A DNA stretch of 64,000 nt from UBA2040 sp002384725 (GTDB lineage Bacteria; Bacteroidota; Bacteroidia; Flavobacteriales_D; Crocinitomicaceae): contig CAWUXE010000007.1 in assembly GCA_963926475.1 (NCBI GenBank), positions 1 to 64,000 on the forward strand. Reading direction: 5' to 3'. Position 1 is the stretch's first letter; every line of letters begins with the position of its first letter. This document shows positions 25,737 to 34,742 of the stretch, in pieces. The notes under the pieces are model-generated. The model was given only the letters and a program-made list of their open reading frames with translations, made no database searches and was not told where the DNA came from. The position numbers and the translations under genes are program-made.

Positions 25737-26642
25737 TTAATTTAGGATTTCACCGTATTTCGATGCGTTTGCCGGGTCAATACGTTTCATTAAAGTAACC
25801 AAATCTTGCTTCTCCTTTTGATCAGCATCAGCGTAGATGTTTTTCAACTCCGTACTTTTTGCTTGCACAAAATTCAATAAATTCACCGAATTAGGTCTTG
25901 TTGCAACCACCTTGTTCAATTTGGCCAAACTGCTATAAATTCCTTTTCGACCTTCTTCCACCGAAGAATACAATACATCTATTCCTTGTCTGTGGTAACC
26001 ATAATTACATTCACGAAGAGGCTCGAACAATTGATGTAAAACATTGTCCACCAAGTAATAACGATTTCGCTTCCCTGTTTCGTTAGATTTCCAACCTGGT
26101 GCAGATGCGGTTTGCGCATTCACTACTATATTTTGAGCTTCGTTGAAATAAGGTGTTCCGCCTTTCAAAGAATAGGAATCATAATCCATTCCGATGATGA
26201 AATAGGCGTAAAAGGCCAACATGGACGTTAAATTGTCGCGAAATTGGTTGGGTGCATACAGAATTTGTGAATTTCGGCTGTAGGCAAAAATGACATCCTG
26301 GTCTTGAAAATTGAATATGGTCGTATTGTACGAACTATTAAAACTTGGGCGAGTCGATTGAATTTGCATTTCGCCTTTGTATACCCCAACGGAAGGAATT
26401 TCACGGATTTGAATCACCAAATTGCAATTGATTCGCTCCTCTATTTTAAACTTATCCTTGGTCCATTGCGTGTTGTTCATCAACTCGAAAATGGTTTGTT
26501 TCAATTGATCAAAGATTTCTTTTTCAACGGTGGTTACCTCAAGAGCGGCGTCCGTTACAACATCTACTTTACAATTCAATTCCTGCGCCTGTGTAGAAAT
26601 TCCACTCAAAACAAACAAGAAAACGAGTAAACTATTTTTCAT
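25737..26642 (-). CDS. porD: PorD/DUF4835 family type IX secretion-associated protein
   Basis: 301 residues with a signal peptide (MKNSLLVFLFVLSGISTQAQ). The body matches DUF4835: ELNCKVDVV at the mature start, ERINCNLVIQI, FAYSRNSQILYAPNQFRDNLTSMLAFYAYFIIGMDYDSY, and NFVQAKSTELKNIY. PorD was found as a T9SS gene in Porphyromonas; the exact step is unclear. Its place between coaBC and recN is the usual one. Confidence 0.88.
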   Translation of the reverse strand: MKNSLLVFLFVLSGISTQAQELNCKVDVVTDAALEVTTVEKEIFDQLKQTIFELMNNTQWTKDKFKIEERINCNLVIQIREIPSVGVYKGEMQIQSTRPSFNSSYNTTIFNFQDQDVIFAYSRNSQILYAPNQFRDNLTSMLAFYAYFIIGMDYDSYSLKGGTPYFNEAQNIVVNAQTASAPGWKSNETGKRNRYYLVDNVLHQLFEPLRECNYGYHRQGIDVLYSSVEEGRKGIYSSLAKLNKVVATRPNSVNLLNFVQAKSTELKNIYADADQKEKQDLVTLMKRIDPANASKYGEILN

Positions 26643-26644
26643 TC

Positions 26645-27838
26645 TTATTTAAAATTTTTCAAATAATCCAAGATATTTTCTGCGACTACTTTCTTGGTAG
26701 TTAACTCAAAATCCATTGAATTATTGTGCTTATCGAAGATAGCAATTTTATTCGTGTTGTGCGCAAATCCTGCGCCAGAATCGTTCAGGGAATTCAATAC
26801 GATTACATCCAGGTTCTTTTTCTCCAATTTACCTTTTGCGTTCGCTCTCTCATTCTCTGTCTCCAAAGCAAACCCAACAAGAACCTGATGTACAGATTTG
26901 TTATCGCCTGCCCAATTCAATATATCTGGATTCTTAACAAGCTCTAACGTCAAATCTTCTGATTTCTTTTTAATCTTCTGGTCTGCCTTCTCTTTCGGAC
27001 GATAATCGGCAACAGCGGCGCTAAAAATACCAATATCAGATGATTTCCAAACCTCCTGTACCTTTTCTAGCATATCCTCAGCGGAAACCACTCGTTTCAG
27101 CGTTAGATTGGGATGCACGCAATGTTCTTTTGAAGGACCGAGCACCAAGGTAACCTTTGCTCCTCTTTTCAAAAAAGAATTGGCCAAAGCCACCCCCATT
27201 TTTCCGGAAGAATGATTACCAATAAAGCGAACAGCATCTATTGCTTCGTGGGTAGGACCGGCCGTAATCAAGACTTTTTTACCTGCGAAATCTTTTCCTT
27301 TCAAGAAGAAATCATTTAAATAGTCGTGAATTTCATCTGGTTCCGCCATTCGACCTTCGCCTACCAACCCAGAGGCAAGTTCGCCACTGTTCGGAGGAAT
27401 GATATCTACGCCATGAGCAGAAAGTGCTTTCAAGTTTTCACTGGTCATTGGGTGCTTGTACATGTCTAAATCCATCGCGGGAGCCACAATAACAGGACAT
27501 TTCGCCGATAAATACGTCGCCATGAGCACATTGTCTGATTGACCGTGTACCATTTTGCTCATACTTGAAGCGGTTAAAGGTGCGATGAGAAAAACATCTG
27601 GCCACATACCCAATTCCACATGGTTGGCCCACTCACCTGTTCCTTCATCCCAAAAATCTTGAATAACTTCGTTTTTGGATAAAGTGGCTAGCGTTAAGGG
27701 AGTTATAAAATCACAAGAGGCGGGAGTCATGATACATCTGACTTCTGCCCCAGATTTAATAAGTAATCTGACTAAGCTCGCAATCTTGTAGGCTGCAATT
27801 CCTCCAGTTATTCCGAGAAGAATCCGCTTCGTTTGCAT
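26645..27838 (-). CDS. coaBC: Bifunctional phosphopantothenoylcysteine decarboxylase/synthetase
   Basis: 397 residues. The N-terminal CoaC flavoprotein half has GITGGIAAYKIASL, APLTASSMSKMVHG and APAMDLDMYKHP; the C-terminal CoaB half has GPTHEAIDAVRFIGNHSSGKMG, SAAVADYRPK and GFALETEN. It makes 4'-phosphopantetheine from 4'-phosphopantothenate, cysteine and CTP for coenzyme A. In the flexible flap, GELASGLVGEGRM has Ser where the E. coli enzyme has catalytic Cys158; from memory this variant is usual in Bacteroidota. It lies 2 bp upstream of porD and abuts rpoZ. Confidence 0.95.
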   Translation of the reverse strand: MQTKRILLGITGGIAAYKIASLVRLLIKSGAEVRCIMTPASCDFITPLTLATLSKNEVIQDFWDEGTGEWANHVELGMWPDVFLIAPLTASSMSKMVHGQSDNVLMATYLSAKCPVIVAPAMDLDMYKHPMTSENLKALSAHGVDIIPPNSGELASGLVGEGRMAEPDEIHDYLNDFFLKGKDFAGKKVLITAGPTHEAIDAVRFIGNHSSGKMGVALANSFLKRGAKVTLVLGPSKEHCVHPNLTLKRVVSAEDMLEKVQEVWKSSDIGIFSAAVADYRPKEKADQKIKKKSEDLTLELVKNPDILNWAGDNKSVHQVLVGFALETENERANAKGKLEKKNLDVIVLNSLNDSGAGFAHNTNKIAIFDKHNNSMDFELTTKKVVAENILDYLKNFK

Positions 27839-28168
27839 TTATTCTTCGATTTCGCCTTTTCTGACGTGTAATTCGTCTCTCAATAGCTGATCCATTGCCA
27901 TAGCAACTGGTTTCGGCATTTTTTCGTAGAACTTCGAAATTTCGATTTGTTCACGATTTTCAAAAATCTCTTCTAAGTTATCCGTAGTAGATGCAAATTC
28001 TTGCAACTTCTGCGTCAACTCTTCTTTCATGTCTACGCTGATTTGATTCGAACGTTTTGACATAGCTACAATCGCTTCGTAGATATTTCCGAAACCTTTT
28101 TCGAATTCTACTGTATCTCTTGTGATTGTTGTCTTTTCAGCTGGACTATTCTTGAAATTCATATACAA
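27839..28168 (-). CDS. rpoZ: RNA polymerase omega subunit, Bacteroidota type
   Basis: 109 residues. The middle NIYEAIVAMSKRSNQIS corresponds to the Rpb6/omega core (helix with AIVAMSKRA), followed by an acidic helical tail. It assists assembly of the RNA polymerase core. It is sandwiched without gaps between bamD and coaBC, the gene order expected in this phylum, which supports the call. Confidence 0.88.
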   Translation of the reverse strand: MYMNFKNSPAEKTTITRDTVEFEKGFGNIYEAIVAMSKRSNQISVDMKEELTQKLQEFASTTDNLEEIFENREQIEISKFYEKMPKPVAMAMDQLLRDELHVRKGEIEE

Positions 28169-28969
28169 TTATTTTCCTTGATTAATTTTTTGAAGTGCTT
28201 TTTCGAGATCATCGCGGTAGGTATCTACTTCGCGCTTGTACTCGGTTTGAGCAAATTCGGTCACAAAGGTACGATATCTTTGAATAGATTCCTCAATTCT
28301 TTCCTTTTTTTTCACCTGAACACTGTTGATGGCAAGCAAATACGAATTTTTTACCAACAAATACATCACCTCTTCTTTGAACGACGTCAATGGATACGAT
28401 TCTAAAAATGAATTCGTCGAAACAACTGCTGCGCGATAATACTCCGTTTTAGAATAATGCTTTAATGCCTCAAAATCTTTTATTTCCAATTTGTAGCGCA
28501 ATTTATCTATGGTTTGATTGCAACTGTCTACCAATGTAGAATTGGGATAACGATCAATGAAAGATTGTAAATCTCTGATGGCCAACTCTGTATCATTTGG
28601 ATCTAAAGAAGGTTCTGGAGAGTTTTGAACCGAACACATCGCTGATAAAAAAAGTGCCTCTTCTGCTTTTGGACTAAAGGGAAAACGTGTGCTGTACGCG
28701 CCTAGATAATATCCAGCCATGTAGTAATCTTCCACATTGTAATACGATTTACCAATTCGGTAATACGCCACTTCGCCTTGATTGGTTTTTGGATAACGCT
28801 GATAAATTTGTTCGTACAACACGATGCTTCTTGTATAACTTTCCTCGTCATACAGCGCATTTGCTGTTTCAAATTTCAGTGTGTAGTCGTCCGACTTAAT
28901 AACTTTGTTGTAACCGTTGCAAGAAGAAAGCAAGGTAAGTCCAACTAAAAACAAAAGAATTCCTTTCAT
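28169..28969 (-). CDS. bamD: Outer membrane assembly lipoprotein BamD
   Basis: 266 residues from ATG 28969, giving a lipoprotein signal MKGILLFLVGLTLLSSC (lipobox LSSC); an upstream TTG at 28978 is less likely. The body is a TPR array: ALYDEESYTRSIVLYEQIYQRYP, AYYRIGKSYYNVEDYYMAGYYL and FIDRYPNSTLVD. BamD is the essential periplasmic partner of BamA in beta-barrel insertion. A TAACTTTG box on the minus strand ends 6 bp before the ATG, which would give a nearly leaderless message. Confidence 0.93.
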   Translation of the reverse strand: MKGILLFLVGLTLLSSCNGYNKVIKSDDYTLKFETANALYDEESYTRSIVLYEQIYQRYPKTNQGEVAYYRIGKSYYNVEDYYMAGYYLGAYSTRFPFSPKAEEALFLSAMCSVQNSPEPSLDPNDTELAIRDLQSFIDRYPNSTLVDSCNQTIDKLRYKLEIKDFEALKHYSKTEYYRAAVVSTNSFLESYPLTSFKEEVMYLLVKNSYLLAINSVQVKKKERIEESIQRYRTFVTEFAQTEYKREVDTYRDDLEKALQKINQGK

Positions 28970-28975
28970 GGGCGT

Positions 28976-28983
28976 CAAAGTTA
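28976..28983 (-). promoter_or_regulatory. Candidate TAACTTTG promoter box before bamD
   Basis: Reads TAACTTTG on the minus strand, fitting TAnnTTTG, and ends 6 bp before the bamD start. The same eight bases occur before the M23 peptidase and the EamA transporter genes. No clear -33 element. Confidence 0.35.
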
Positions 28984-29011
28984 AAACAATTGGCGTTAAG
29001 TAATGTTAAGC

Positions 29012-29908
29012 TTAAGTCATTTGTTCCACCTTTATTTTCATGAGGGTAAAAAGCCGATTGAAATCTGCTTTTTTCTCTGCTATAAATGTTTCCGTATCGC
29101 TCAACAAAGAATCTATATTCTCTTTGGTTGACTCGCTATCCGATTGCAATGGATTTTTTAAAATGGGTTGAAAGTGGAAATACAGCAAATTAGAATCGTC
29201 TTTGGACAACTTGGTCATGTTACTATGCACGCGCTCCATTTCTTTATCGATAATGTCCATTTCATTATACTCGCTTTGGCCAGTGCCAAGACTTAATAGT
29301 ATAATTGGATCGTTTGGATAGAACATCCGAGCATAATTATAGGCCAACTCAGACGGATTTTTTGCTGCGACTGTTCCATCGGCTAAAAGCAAATTACCCA
29401 ATTCCAAGGGAGGAAAGACGCCAGGAAAAGCGCTGCATGCAATCATAATTTTGGACAAAGGCAAACTTCTGAAACGGTCTGCCGTATCGGTAAACAGGTA
29501 TTGCGAATCGGAATTTAAATCATAGGACACGAATAGAAAACGCTTTCGCAGATCTTCAATGGTTATTCCACTAAAAAAATGATTCAAGACAAAACTCAAA
29601 GGATACATTGAGTTTTCTGGATTGATTCCAATGTTCTTGTTGAAAATTTGCTGACCACGCTTGCAGTAAAAATCCATCATTTCATTTGGAGAGAATTTAG
29701 CTTTCCCATCTTCATCTTGCAACATTAATGCTCCGCCAATAATTGATCCTGTGCTCGTGGCCGAAAATACATCCACCCAAGTAGAAATATCGACAGTTTT
29801 GTCCATTTCTTCAATTTGACTTTGGATATAGGATAGAATTTTTAGTGGTATTAATCCACGTATTCCGCCGCCATCAAGGGATAATATGACACGATACTTG
29901 CATTGCAT
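29012..29908 (-). CDS. Patatin-like phospholipase
   Basis: 298 residues, no signal peptide. The oxyanion loop is SLDGGGIRGLIPLKIL (about 9-24). The nucleophile elbow reads SATSTGSIIGG, so the serine is present but the first glycine of the usual G-x-S-x-G is alanine. The dyad aspartate is in LLADGTVAAKNP. It is a predicted lipid acyl hydrolase, soluble or membrane-associated; substrate unknown. It stands alone with a 42-bp gap to bamD. Confidence 0.88.
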   Translation of the reverse strand: MQCKYRVILSLDGGGIRGLIPLKILSYIQSQIEEMDKTVDISTWVDVFSATSTGSIIGGALMLQDEDGKAKFSPNEMMDFYCKRGQQIFNKNIGINPENSMYPLSFVLNHFFSGITIEDLRKRFLFVSYDLNSDSQYLFTDTADRFRSLPLSKIMIACSAFPGVFPPLELGNLLLADGTVAAKNPSELAYNYARMFYPNDPIILLSLGTGQSEYNEMDIIDKEMERVHSNMTKLSKDDSNLLYFHFQPILKNPLQSDSESTKENIDSLLSDTETFIAEKKADFNRLFTLMKIKVEQMT

Positions 29909-29970
29909 AGTTCAATTTACAAAAAAAAAACGAACCGTGAAAAACTAATAATTGAAAAAAAATGATAATC

Positions 29971-30930
29971 CTATCTGATGCGCACTGTGCGCCCAATAAC
30001 AATTTTTGAGTTGTAGCTAATGTTGTTTAACTTACACAATTGAGAGACTGTAGTACCATGTCTTGCTGCAATTCGGGTAAGATTATCACCCGAACGAACC
30101 TTATAATACTTCTTTGTTGAGGCAACTGCTTTATTTGAAGTAGAGGCCAAGTTTTCTCCGTGCTCTTCTATATCAGTCGGTTTAGCACCTGGACGAAAGA
30201 TAGCTTTGTGGACCATCAGATTATCATCCTTACAAACTTTATTCTCAAAATCAATAATTTCCTCTGGATTTAAAGGTGCATCATAAAAACGAACCTCAAA
30301 ATGCAAATGTGAACCTCTTGATGCTCCTGTGTTGCCCCCTAAACCTAATAAATCACCTGCTTTTACTTCTTGATTTGGTGCTACATTAATCTTGCTTAAG
30401 TGAGCATAAAAAGTCTCTAATCCATTGTTGTGACGGACGATAACCAGGTTACCAAAACCTCCACTGTTCCATTTCGCGTAACGCACTTTTCCATCCCAAG
30501 CCGATTTGACAGTATCACCAGTTACTAAATCGATGTCAATACCATTGTGGTAGCGACCTCCTCTGTAACCATAACGAGAAGTGATTTGTCCATCAAATGG
30601 CATCACGAAGTTTTCACTTTGATCATTCATCACACACAACCAAATCGTATCATTGAATTTTGATAAGTCATTTTTTAGGTCTGAAGTATAACAAATATCT
30701 GAATCCCAAGTCTGAATTAAATCCAAATCGGGCATTGATGTTACTAAATTATGCAAATGCTCATTCAGAACACCATCGAATTCAAGATCTTCCTGATACT
30801 GCCATGTTCTGTCTGAAAACATAATTACAGAACCTTTTGTTGTATAGATTGTATCGACCGGTTCTTGACCGAAAATGCAAGTAGAAATAAACAAGAAACT
30901 TAGAGAGAGGGCTAGGAGTTTTTTCATCAA
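29971..30930 (-). CDS. M23 metallopeptidase with C-terminal LysM domain
   Basis: 319 residues: signal peptide (KLLALSLSFLFISTCIFG), then an M23 (LytM) zinc peptidase at about 125-225 with ligands in HNGIDID and HLHFEVR plus FYAHLSKI, and a LysM domain at the end (YYKVRSGDNLTRIAARHGTT). It is likely periplasmic and cuts peptidoglycan cross-links or, without activity, activates amidases. All expected zinc ligands are present. A TAACTTTG box lies 28 bp upstream. Confidence 0.92.
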   Translation of the reverse strand: MMKKLLALSLSFLFISTCIFGQEPVDTIYTTKGSVIMFSDRTWQYQEDLEFDGVLNEHLHNLVTSMPDLDLIQTWDSDICYTSDLKNDLSKFNDTIWLCVMNDQSENFVMPFDGQITSRYGYRGGRYHNGIDIDLVTGDTVKSAWDGKVRYAKWNSGGFGNLVIVRHNNGLETFYAHLSKINVAPNQEVKAGDLLGLGGNTGASRGSHLHFEVRFYDAPLNPEEIIDFENKVCKDDNLMVHKAIFRPGAKPTDIEEHGENLASTSNKAVASTKKYYKVRSGDNLTRIAARHGTTVSQLCKLNNISYNSKIVIGRTVRIR

Positions 30931-30958
30931 TAATTCTATAAGGTTTTAAAAAGCACTG

Positions 30959-30966
30959 CAAAGTTA
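30959..30966 (-). promoter_or_regulatory. Candidate TAACTTTG promoter box before the M23 peptidase gene
   Basis: On the minus strand reads TAACTTTG, 28 bp before the start codon of the peptidase gene; fits TAnnTTTG. The -33 element is weak. Confidence 0.4.
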
Positions 30967-30983
30967 GGTAAATTGTTGCTTTT

Positions 30984-31820
30984 TTAATAAACGTCGTTTA
31001 CGAAGATGTTAAATAACAAATGTTCATTTGGCTTAACGTAATCAACGTAACCCTTTGAACCGTATGCTTCTGAAGGTGGAATTACGATGTACATGCGGTC
31101 TGCTTTCTTTGCGTTATTTAACGCTTTTTTAACTCCTGGTAATGGTCCAGCATCCTTCATTTTCATCTTAAATGGCTGATTTTCACGATAGGAGTTGAAA
31201 TATCGAGGTGAACTTTCTGAACTTGTCATGGAATAAAACTCGATGGTATTTTCTCGATTAAAAAAGGTCGTGTTTTTAGTATTTTCTTCAAAAACGTACA
31301 CTTTATTGCCATCTATCTCGCGGGTCGGTTTTCTCTTTTCGATCGCTTTGATGTAAACAATGTTGTTCGAATTCGGTGGAATCACACCTTCGATTCCTTT
31401 CTCACCTCGGGCCAATTTGCTCGGGATAAAAACTTCCACTTCATCGCCAATTCGCATTTCTTTCATGGCGATATCCCAACCTTTGGTCTGCATCTGAAAG
31501 CCAACAACAAAAGGAAATGACTGTAAATTTAATTTATGATTCCCCTCTATCAATTTCCCGTTTTCTAGGTAAACTTTATAATCAATATCTACACAATCGC
31601 CTTTTTTAATTTTTTCGCCTTTTCCACGGGTAATCCAGTGCATTTTTATGCCGTTGTTCATAACTAAAGAGTCCAGCTGCGCCTTGTTATCCAAGGGTTT
31701 CATACTTGCTTCTTTGTCTTTTTTTGAAACCTCTTTTTTCAGTGCTTCCTTTTCAAGTGGCTCGTCTTTACAGGCAAACAAGGCAAATACTACGGCAAAA
31801 ATTATCGTCAAATACTTCAT
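30984..31820 (-). CDS. FKBP-type peptidyl-prolyl isomerase lipoprotein
   Basis: 278 residues with a lipoprotein signal (YLTIIFAVVFALFAC). Two FKBP-like modules are visible: about 60-155 (GDCVDIDYKVYLENGKLIEG, PFVVGFQM, GDEVEVFIPSKLARGEKG) and a degenerate one at the C-terminus (PLPGVKKALNNAKKADRMYIVIPPSEAYGSKGY). It is likely a periplasmic or outer-membrane folding factor. Its start overlaps by 4 bp the stop of the gldI-like gene upstream, so the two FKBP lipoproteins are coupled. Confidence 0.87.
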   Translation of the reverse strand: MKYLTIIFAVVFALFACKDEPLEKEALKKEVSKKDKEASMKPLDNKAQLDSLVMNNGIKMHWITRGKGEKIKKGDCVDIDYKVYLENGKLIEGNHKLNLQSFPFVVGFQMQTKGWDIAMKEMRIGDEVEVFIPSKLARGEKGIEGVIPPNSNNIVYIKAIEKRKPTREIDGNKVYVFEENTKNTTFFNRENTIEFYSMTSSESSPRYFNSYRENQPFKMKMKDAGPLPGVKKALNNAKKADRMYIVIPPSEAYGSKGYVDYVKPNEHLLFNIFVNDVY

Positions 31821-32338
31821 CGAACTATTTTATAAAGGTTTAAATCTACTACTATTGGAGTCAAAGGGGGAATTTTGTTCAAATCGCCTGACAAACCATG
31901 CGCCAAGTGACTTGGGATTATCATTTTGACCTTATCGCCTTCACGCATTCGTTTGATTCCTTCTTGTACGCCCGTTTCGACATGGCTGTGGTCGATTTGA
32001 AATTCCTCAACGACTTCGTCTGAACCCGTTTCATAACACATTGTTCCATCGAGGAGAGATATGCTAAATTGCACTTGTGCCCGAGATCTAGAAACGGCTT
32101 CAAGACCCGTGCCTTCTTCGTATTTGTAAAAAAACAAACCGGAACCTGTTTCTTCCATTTTCCAAGAGGGATGACGGTCGATGAACAGTTCAATGTCGAT
32201 TTTTTCGCGAATGGTGATTTCTTTGTTCAAGTCTGTGGATTGAGTTTTTGTCCAATTCACCTCTTTTTCGGCCACCTCTTCTTCACCGCACGCGGAAAGC
32301 ATTACACACAGAAACAAGAAATAAAAACTCAACTTCAT
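31817..32338 (-). CDS. gldI: GldI-like gliding-motility-associated peptidyl-prolyl isomerase, lipoprotein
   Basis: 173 residues; lipobox in LFLCVMLSAC. One FKBP domain: GTGLEAVSRSRAQVQFSISLLDG, VETGVQEGIKRMREGDKVKMIIPSHLAHG. Length, lipoprotein signal and position after an nrnA-type gene match GldI of Flavobacterium, a folding factor needed for gliding/T9SS. The GldI name is by similarity and synteny; a generic FKBP is the alternative. It overlaps nrnA and the next FKBP gene by 4 bp each. Confidence 0.75.
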   Translation of the reverse strand: MKLSFYFLFLCVMLSACGEEEVAEKEVNWTKTQSTDLNKEITIREKIDIELFIDRHPSWKMEETGSGLFFYKYEEGTGLEAVSRSRAQVQFSISLLDGTMCYETGSDEVVEEFQIDHSHVETGVQEGIKRMREGDKVKMIIPSHLAHGLSGDLNKIPPLTPIVVDLNLYKIVR

Positions 32339-33324
32339 ACCAAATACTTCCCTACGTTATCTTTTACTTTTTTAATCGTTTCTTCCAAAGAAATGAAACT
32401 GATTCCTCCGGAAGCATAGGCATGCCCGCCACCTTCAAAATTCTCTTTGGCAAAAACATTCACAGCTTGATCGCCTTTGGAACGGAAAGACATCTTTACT
32501 TTTCCATCTTTCTCTGACATGAAAACGGCTAATTTCACTCCGGTTACACTCAAAGCAGTATTTACCAAGCCTTCTGTATCACCTTTTTGGTAATTAAATT
32601 GCTCCAATTCACTTTCAGACAGCCACATAACAGCGACTCTTCCATTTTCAACAATATCCAAATTATTGCAAATTGCATGAGATTTTAAACGCAATTGATC
32701 CAACGAGTTTTGACCAAAAACAGCTTCATGGATGACAGTATGGTCGACCCCATTTGACAATAGTTTTCCTAATATTTCATGGGTTCGTGGTGTAACTGAA
32801 TTGAATCTAAATGAGCCTGTATCAGTCATGATTCCAAGATAAATAGCCATTCCTGCTTCCACGCTCATGAAGGAATCTGTTTCGAGTAATTCGAACACCA
32901 GCTGAGCTGTGGAACAAACTTCCGGTTGACTGAGAGAGATAAAAGCGAAATCCGATGGATCCAAATGGTGATCAATCATGATTGTTTTATCCTTGATGTT
33001 CGTGAACAGCGGTTCCATGTCTGTCCCCACCCGACTTGGGTGATTGTAATCCAAAGCAAAGACTAAATCTGCTTCTTCGATTTCGGTTGTAATGAGTTCG
33101 CCTGAATCTTCGAAATTCTGAACTTCCTCAACCGATGGTAACCATTCCAAAAACTTCGGAAACGCATCCGGATGACAAATACTTACCTGTTTGTTCTTCG
33201 CCTTCAACCAGTGATAAACGGCCATGGAACTACCAATAGAATCACCATCGGGAGATTTATGTGCCGTAATTACGATTTTTTTCGCTGCATTAACGGCTTG
33301 AATAATATTTTGGAATTGGTTCAT
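32335..33324 (-). CDS. nrnA: DHH-family bifunctional oligoribonuclease/pAp phosphatase (NrnA type)
   Basis: 329 residues. DHH motifs: ITAHKSPDGDSIGSS near the start, DYNHPSRVG, MIDHHLDP and MTDTGSFRFN; DHHA1 domain with GGGHAYASGGI at the C-terminus. It degrades short RNA oligonucleotides and/or pAp using Mn2+. It heads the three-gene unit with the gldI-like and FKBP genes and is separated from dapA by a terminator. Confidence 0.92.
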   Translation of the reverse strand: MNQFQNIIQAVNAAKKIVITAHKSPDGDSIGSSMAVYHWLKAKNKQVSICHPDAFPKFLEWLPSVEEVQNFEDSGELITTEIEEADLVFALDYNHPSRVGTDMEPLFTNIKDKTIMIDHHLDPSDFAFISLSQPEVCSTAQLVFELLETDSFMSVEAGMAIYLGIMTDTGSFRFNSVTPRTHEILGKLLSNGVDHTVIHEAVFGQNSLDQLRLKSHAICNNLDIVENGRVAVMWLSESELEQFNYQKGDTEGLVNTALSVTGVKLAVFMSEKDGKVKMSFRSKGDQAVNVFAKENFEGGGHAYASGGISFISLEETIKKVKDNVGKYLV

Positions 33325-33336
33325 GTTGTTCTTTTA

Positions 33337-33366
33337 ATAAAAAAGCCCCGCTTAATTTACGGGGCC
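33337..33366 (-). terminator. Terminator after dapA
   Basis: GCCCCG (33345-33350) and CGGGGC (33360-33365) form a GC-rich stem; the A run at 33337-33344 is a U run on the minus strand. It ends the prmC-ligA-dapA operon before nrnA. Confidence 0.8.
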
Positions 33367-33396
33367 AAAGATAGTTACAAATTTCTTTTGGGTTTC

Positions 33397-34278
33397 TTAA
33401 TGCTTGTTAATACGAGCGGTTTCAGTATAGATAGCTTTCGCCAGGTCATCGCTCACATTTACCAAAGGCATGCGCATGTGATTTTCCATTAGATTCATTT
33501 GTTTTAATGCTTCTTTCACACCACCTGGATTTCCTTGGGCGAAGAATAGCTTCGTGATTTCGAACAAATTATAATGTATCGCTTTAGCTTCGGCATGTTT
33601 ATCCGTTGCGGTCCAGCGCACCATATTAGAGAAATCTTTTGGGAAAGAATTGGAAACAACAGATATTACACCATCTGCCCCAGCAGCTGCCAACGGCAGC
33701 ACCAATGGATCATCTCCTGACAATACACCAAATCCTTCTGGACGTTGACGAATGATATCCATGATTTGTTCCATGTTACCAGATGCTTCTTTTACGGCAA
33801 CAATATTAGGTACTTCAGCCAATTCCAAAGTTGTCTCGATGGACATGTTGGATGCTGTTCTTCCAGGAACATTGTATAAAATTATAGGCAAATCTGTATG
33901 TGACGCAACGTATTTGAAATGTTCGACAATTCCTTTTTGAATGGGCTTGTTGTAATAAGGTGAAACGGATAAAATTCCATCAACTGAACAAGGTAATTGG
34001 CCCATTTTCTTTGCGATTTCGGCGGTATTGTTTCCTCCTAAACCAAAAACGATGGGTTTTCTTTTGGCATTCACTTCTGCCACGATGTCTAATATTTCCA
34101 TCTTCTCTTCCCACGAAAGTGTTGGCGATTCACCCGTTGTACCTTGAACAACAAGAAAATCTACGTTCTCCTGGATTTGAAATTCGATAAACTTTTTAAG
34201 TGCATCTACATCTATTGCTCCGTCGCTTTTGAATGGAGTAACCAATGCGGTACCCGTTCCTTTGAAAGAATTTGTCAT
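33397..34278 (-). CDS. dapA: 4-hydroxy-tetrahydrodipicolinate synthase
   Basis: 293 residues, family length. GTGTALVTPF at the start, VQGTTGESPTLSWEEK, the catalytic tyrosine in LYNVPGRTASNMS and the Schiff-base lysine in VAVKEASGN. It condenses pyruvate and aspartate semialdehyde, the first step of the DAP/lysine branch, supplying peptidoglycan. It overlaps the upstream gene by 4 bp (ATGA). Confidence 0.96.
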   Translation of the reverse strand: MTNSFKGTGTALVTPFKSDGAIDVDALKKFIEFQIQENVDFLVVQGTTGESPTLSWEEKMEILDIVAEVNAKRKPIVFGLGGNNTAEIAKKMGQLPCSVDGILSVSPYYNKPIQKGIVEHFKYVASHTDLPIILYNVPGRTASNMSIETTLELAEVPNIVAVKEASGNMEQIMDIIRQRPEGFGVLSGDDPLVLPLAAAGADGVISVVSNSFPKDFSNMVRWTATDKHAEAKAIHYNLFEITKLFFAQGNPGGVKEALKQMNLMENHMRMPLVNVSDDLAKAIYTETARINKH

Positions 34279-34742
34279 GATTGAATTTTTTCTAATGTTT
34301 CTTTTGCAAAGCTAGCTATTTGTTCGATTCTAATTGAACTAGAATTCAATCGAATGTCAAAATTTATTCCTTCTGTTAAACTGCTCACGATTCGTTTGCT
34401 TGCCTTTGTCTTATTAATCAATTTTACATATTTGTCGTCTATGTGATCGAAAACCAGCAGGACATCATAATCTGTTTTTAGTTTTTCTTTGAGCGCTTTG
34501 TCTTTAACTTGACCCAACAAATTGAAATCCTTTTTTGCTATATAATTGAAACGAGCACTATATGGAAGTTTTGATTTTTGCGCTTCTTCTTCGACAAAAA
34601 CAATGAAAACAGAACTCTGTAGGATAGACCCACTGATCAGTTTTTTTGTACCTTCAGTGAAATTAGCAAATTCCTCACTGTCCCTGAAGGTATAAAACAC
34701 AATAACCTTCTCTCCATTCGATCCGATAACTGCATTAGCCAT
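34275..34742 (-). CDS. Conserved Bacteroidota protein of unknown function (DUF6913-like)
   Basis: 155 residues, no signal or membrane segment. Alternating strands and helices with KLPYSARFNYIAKKDFNLLGQVK and LLVFDHIDDKYVKLINKTKASKRI. This small protein is found between ligA and dapA in other Flavobacteriales; DUF6913 is my recollection of its family name. It overlaps ligA by 8 bp and dapA by 4 bp, so it is translated with both. Role unknown. Confidence 0.7.
   Translation of the reverse strand: MANAVIGSNGEKVIVFYTFRDSEEFANFTEGTKKLISGSILQSSVFIVFVEEEAQKSKLPYSARFNYIAKKDFNLLGQVKDKALKEKLKTDYDVLLVFDHIDDKYVKLINKTKASKRIVSSLTEGINFDIRLNSSSIRIEQIASFAKETLEKIQS

Noticed and set aside
29012..29908. Patatin as part of a CBASS-type defence operon
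   Set aside because: No cyclase, ubiquitin-like or other defence gene lies beside it; neighbours are bamD and a peptidoglycan peptidase.
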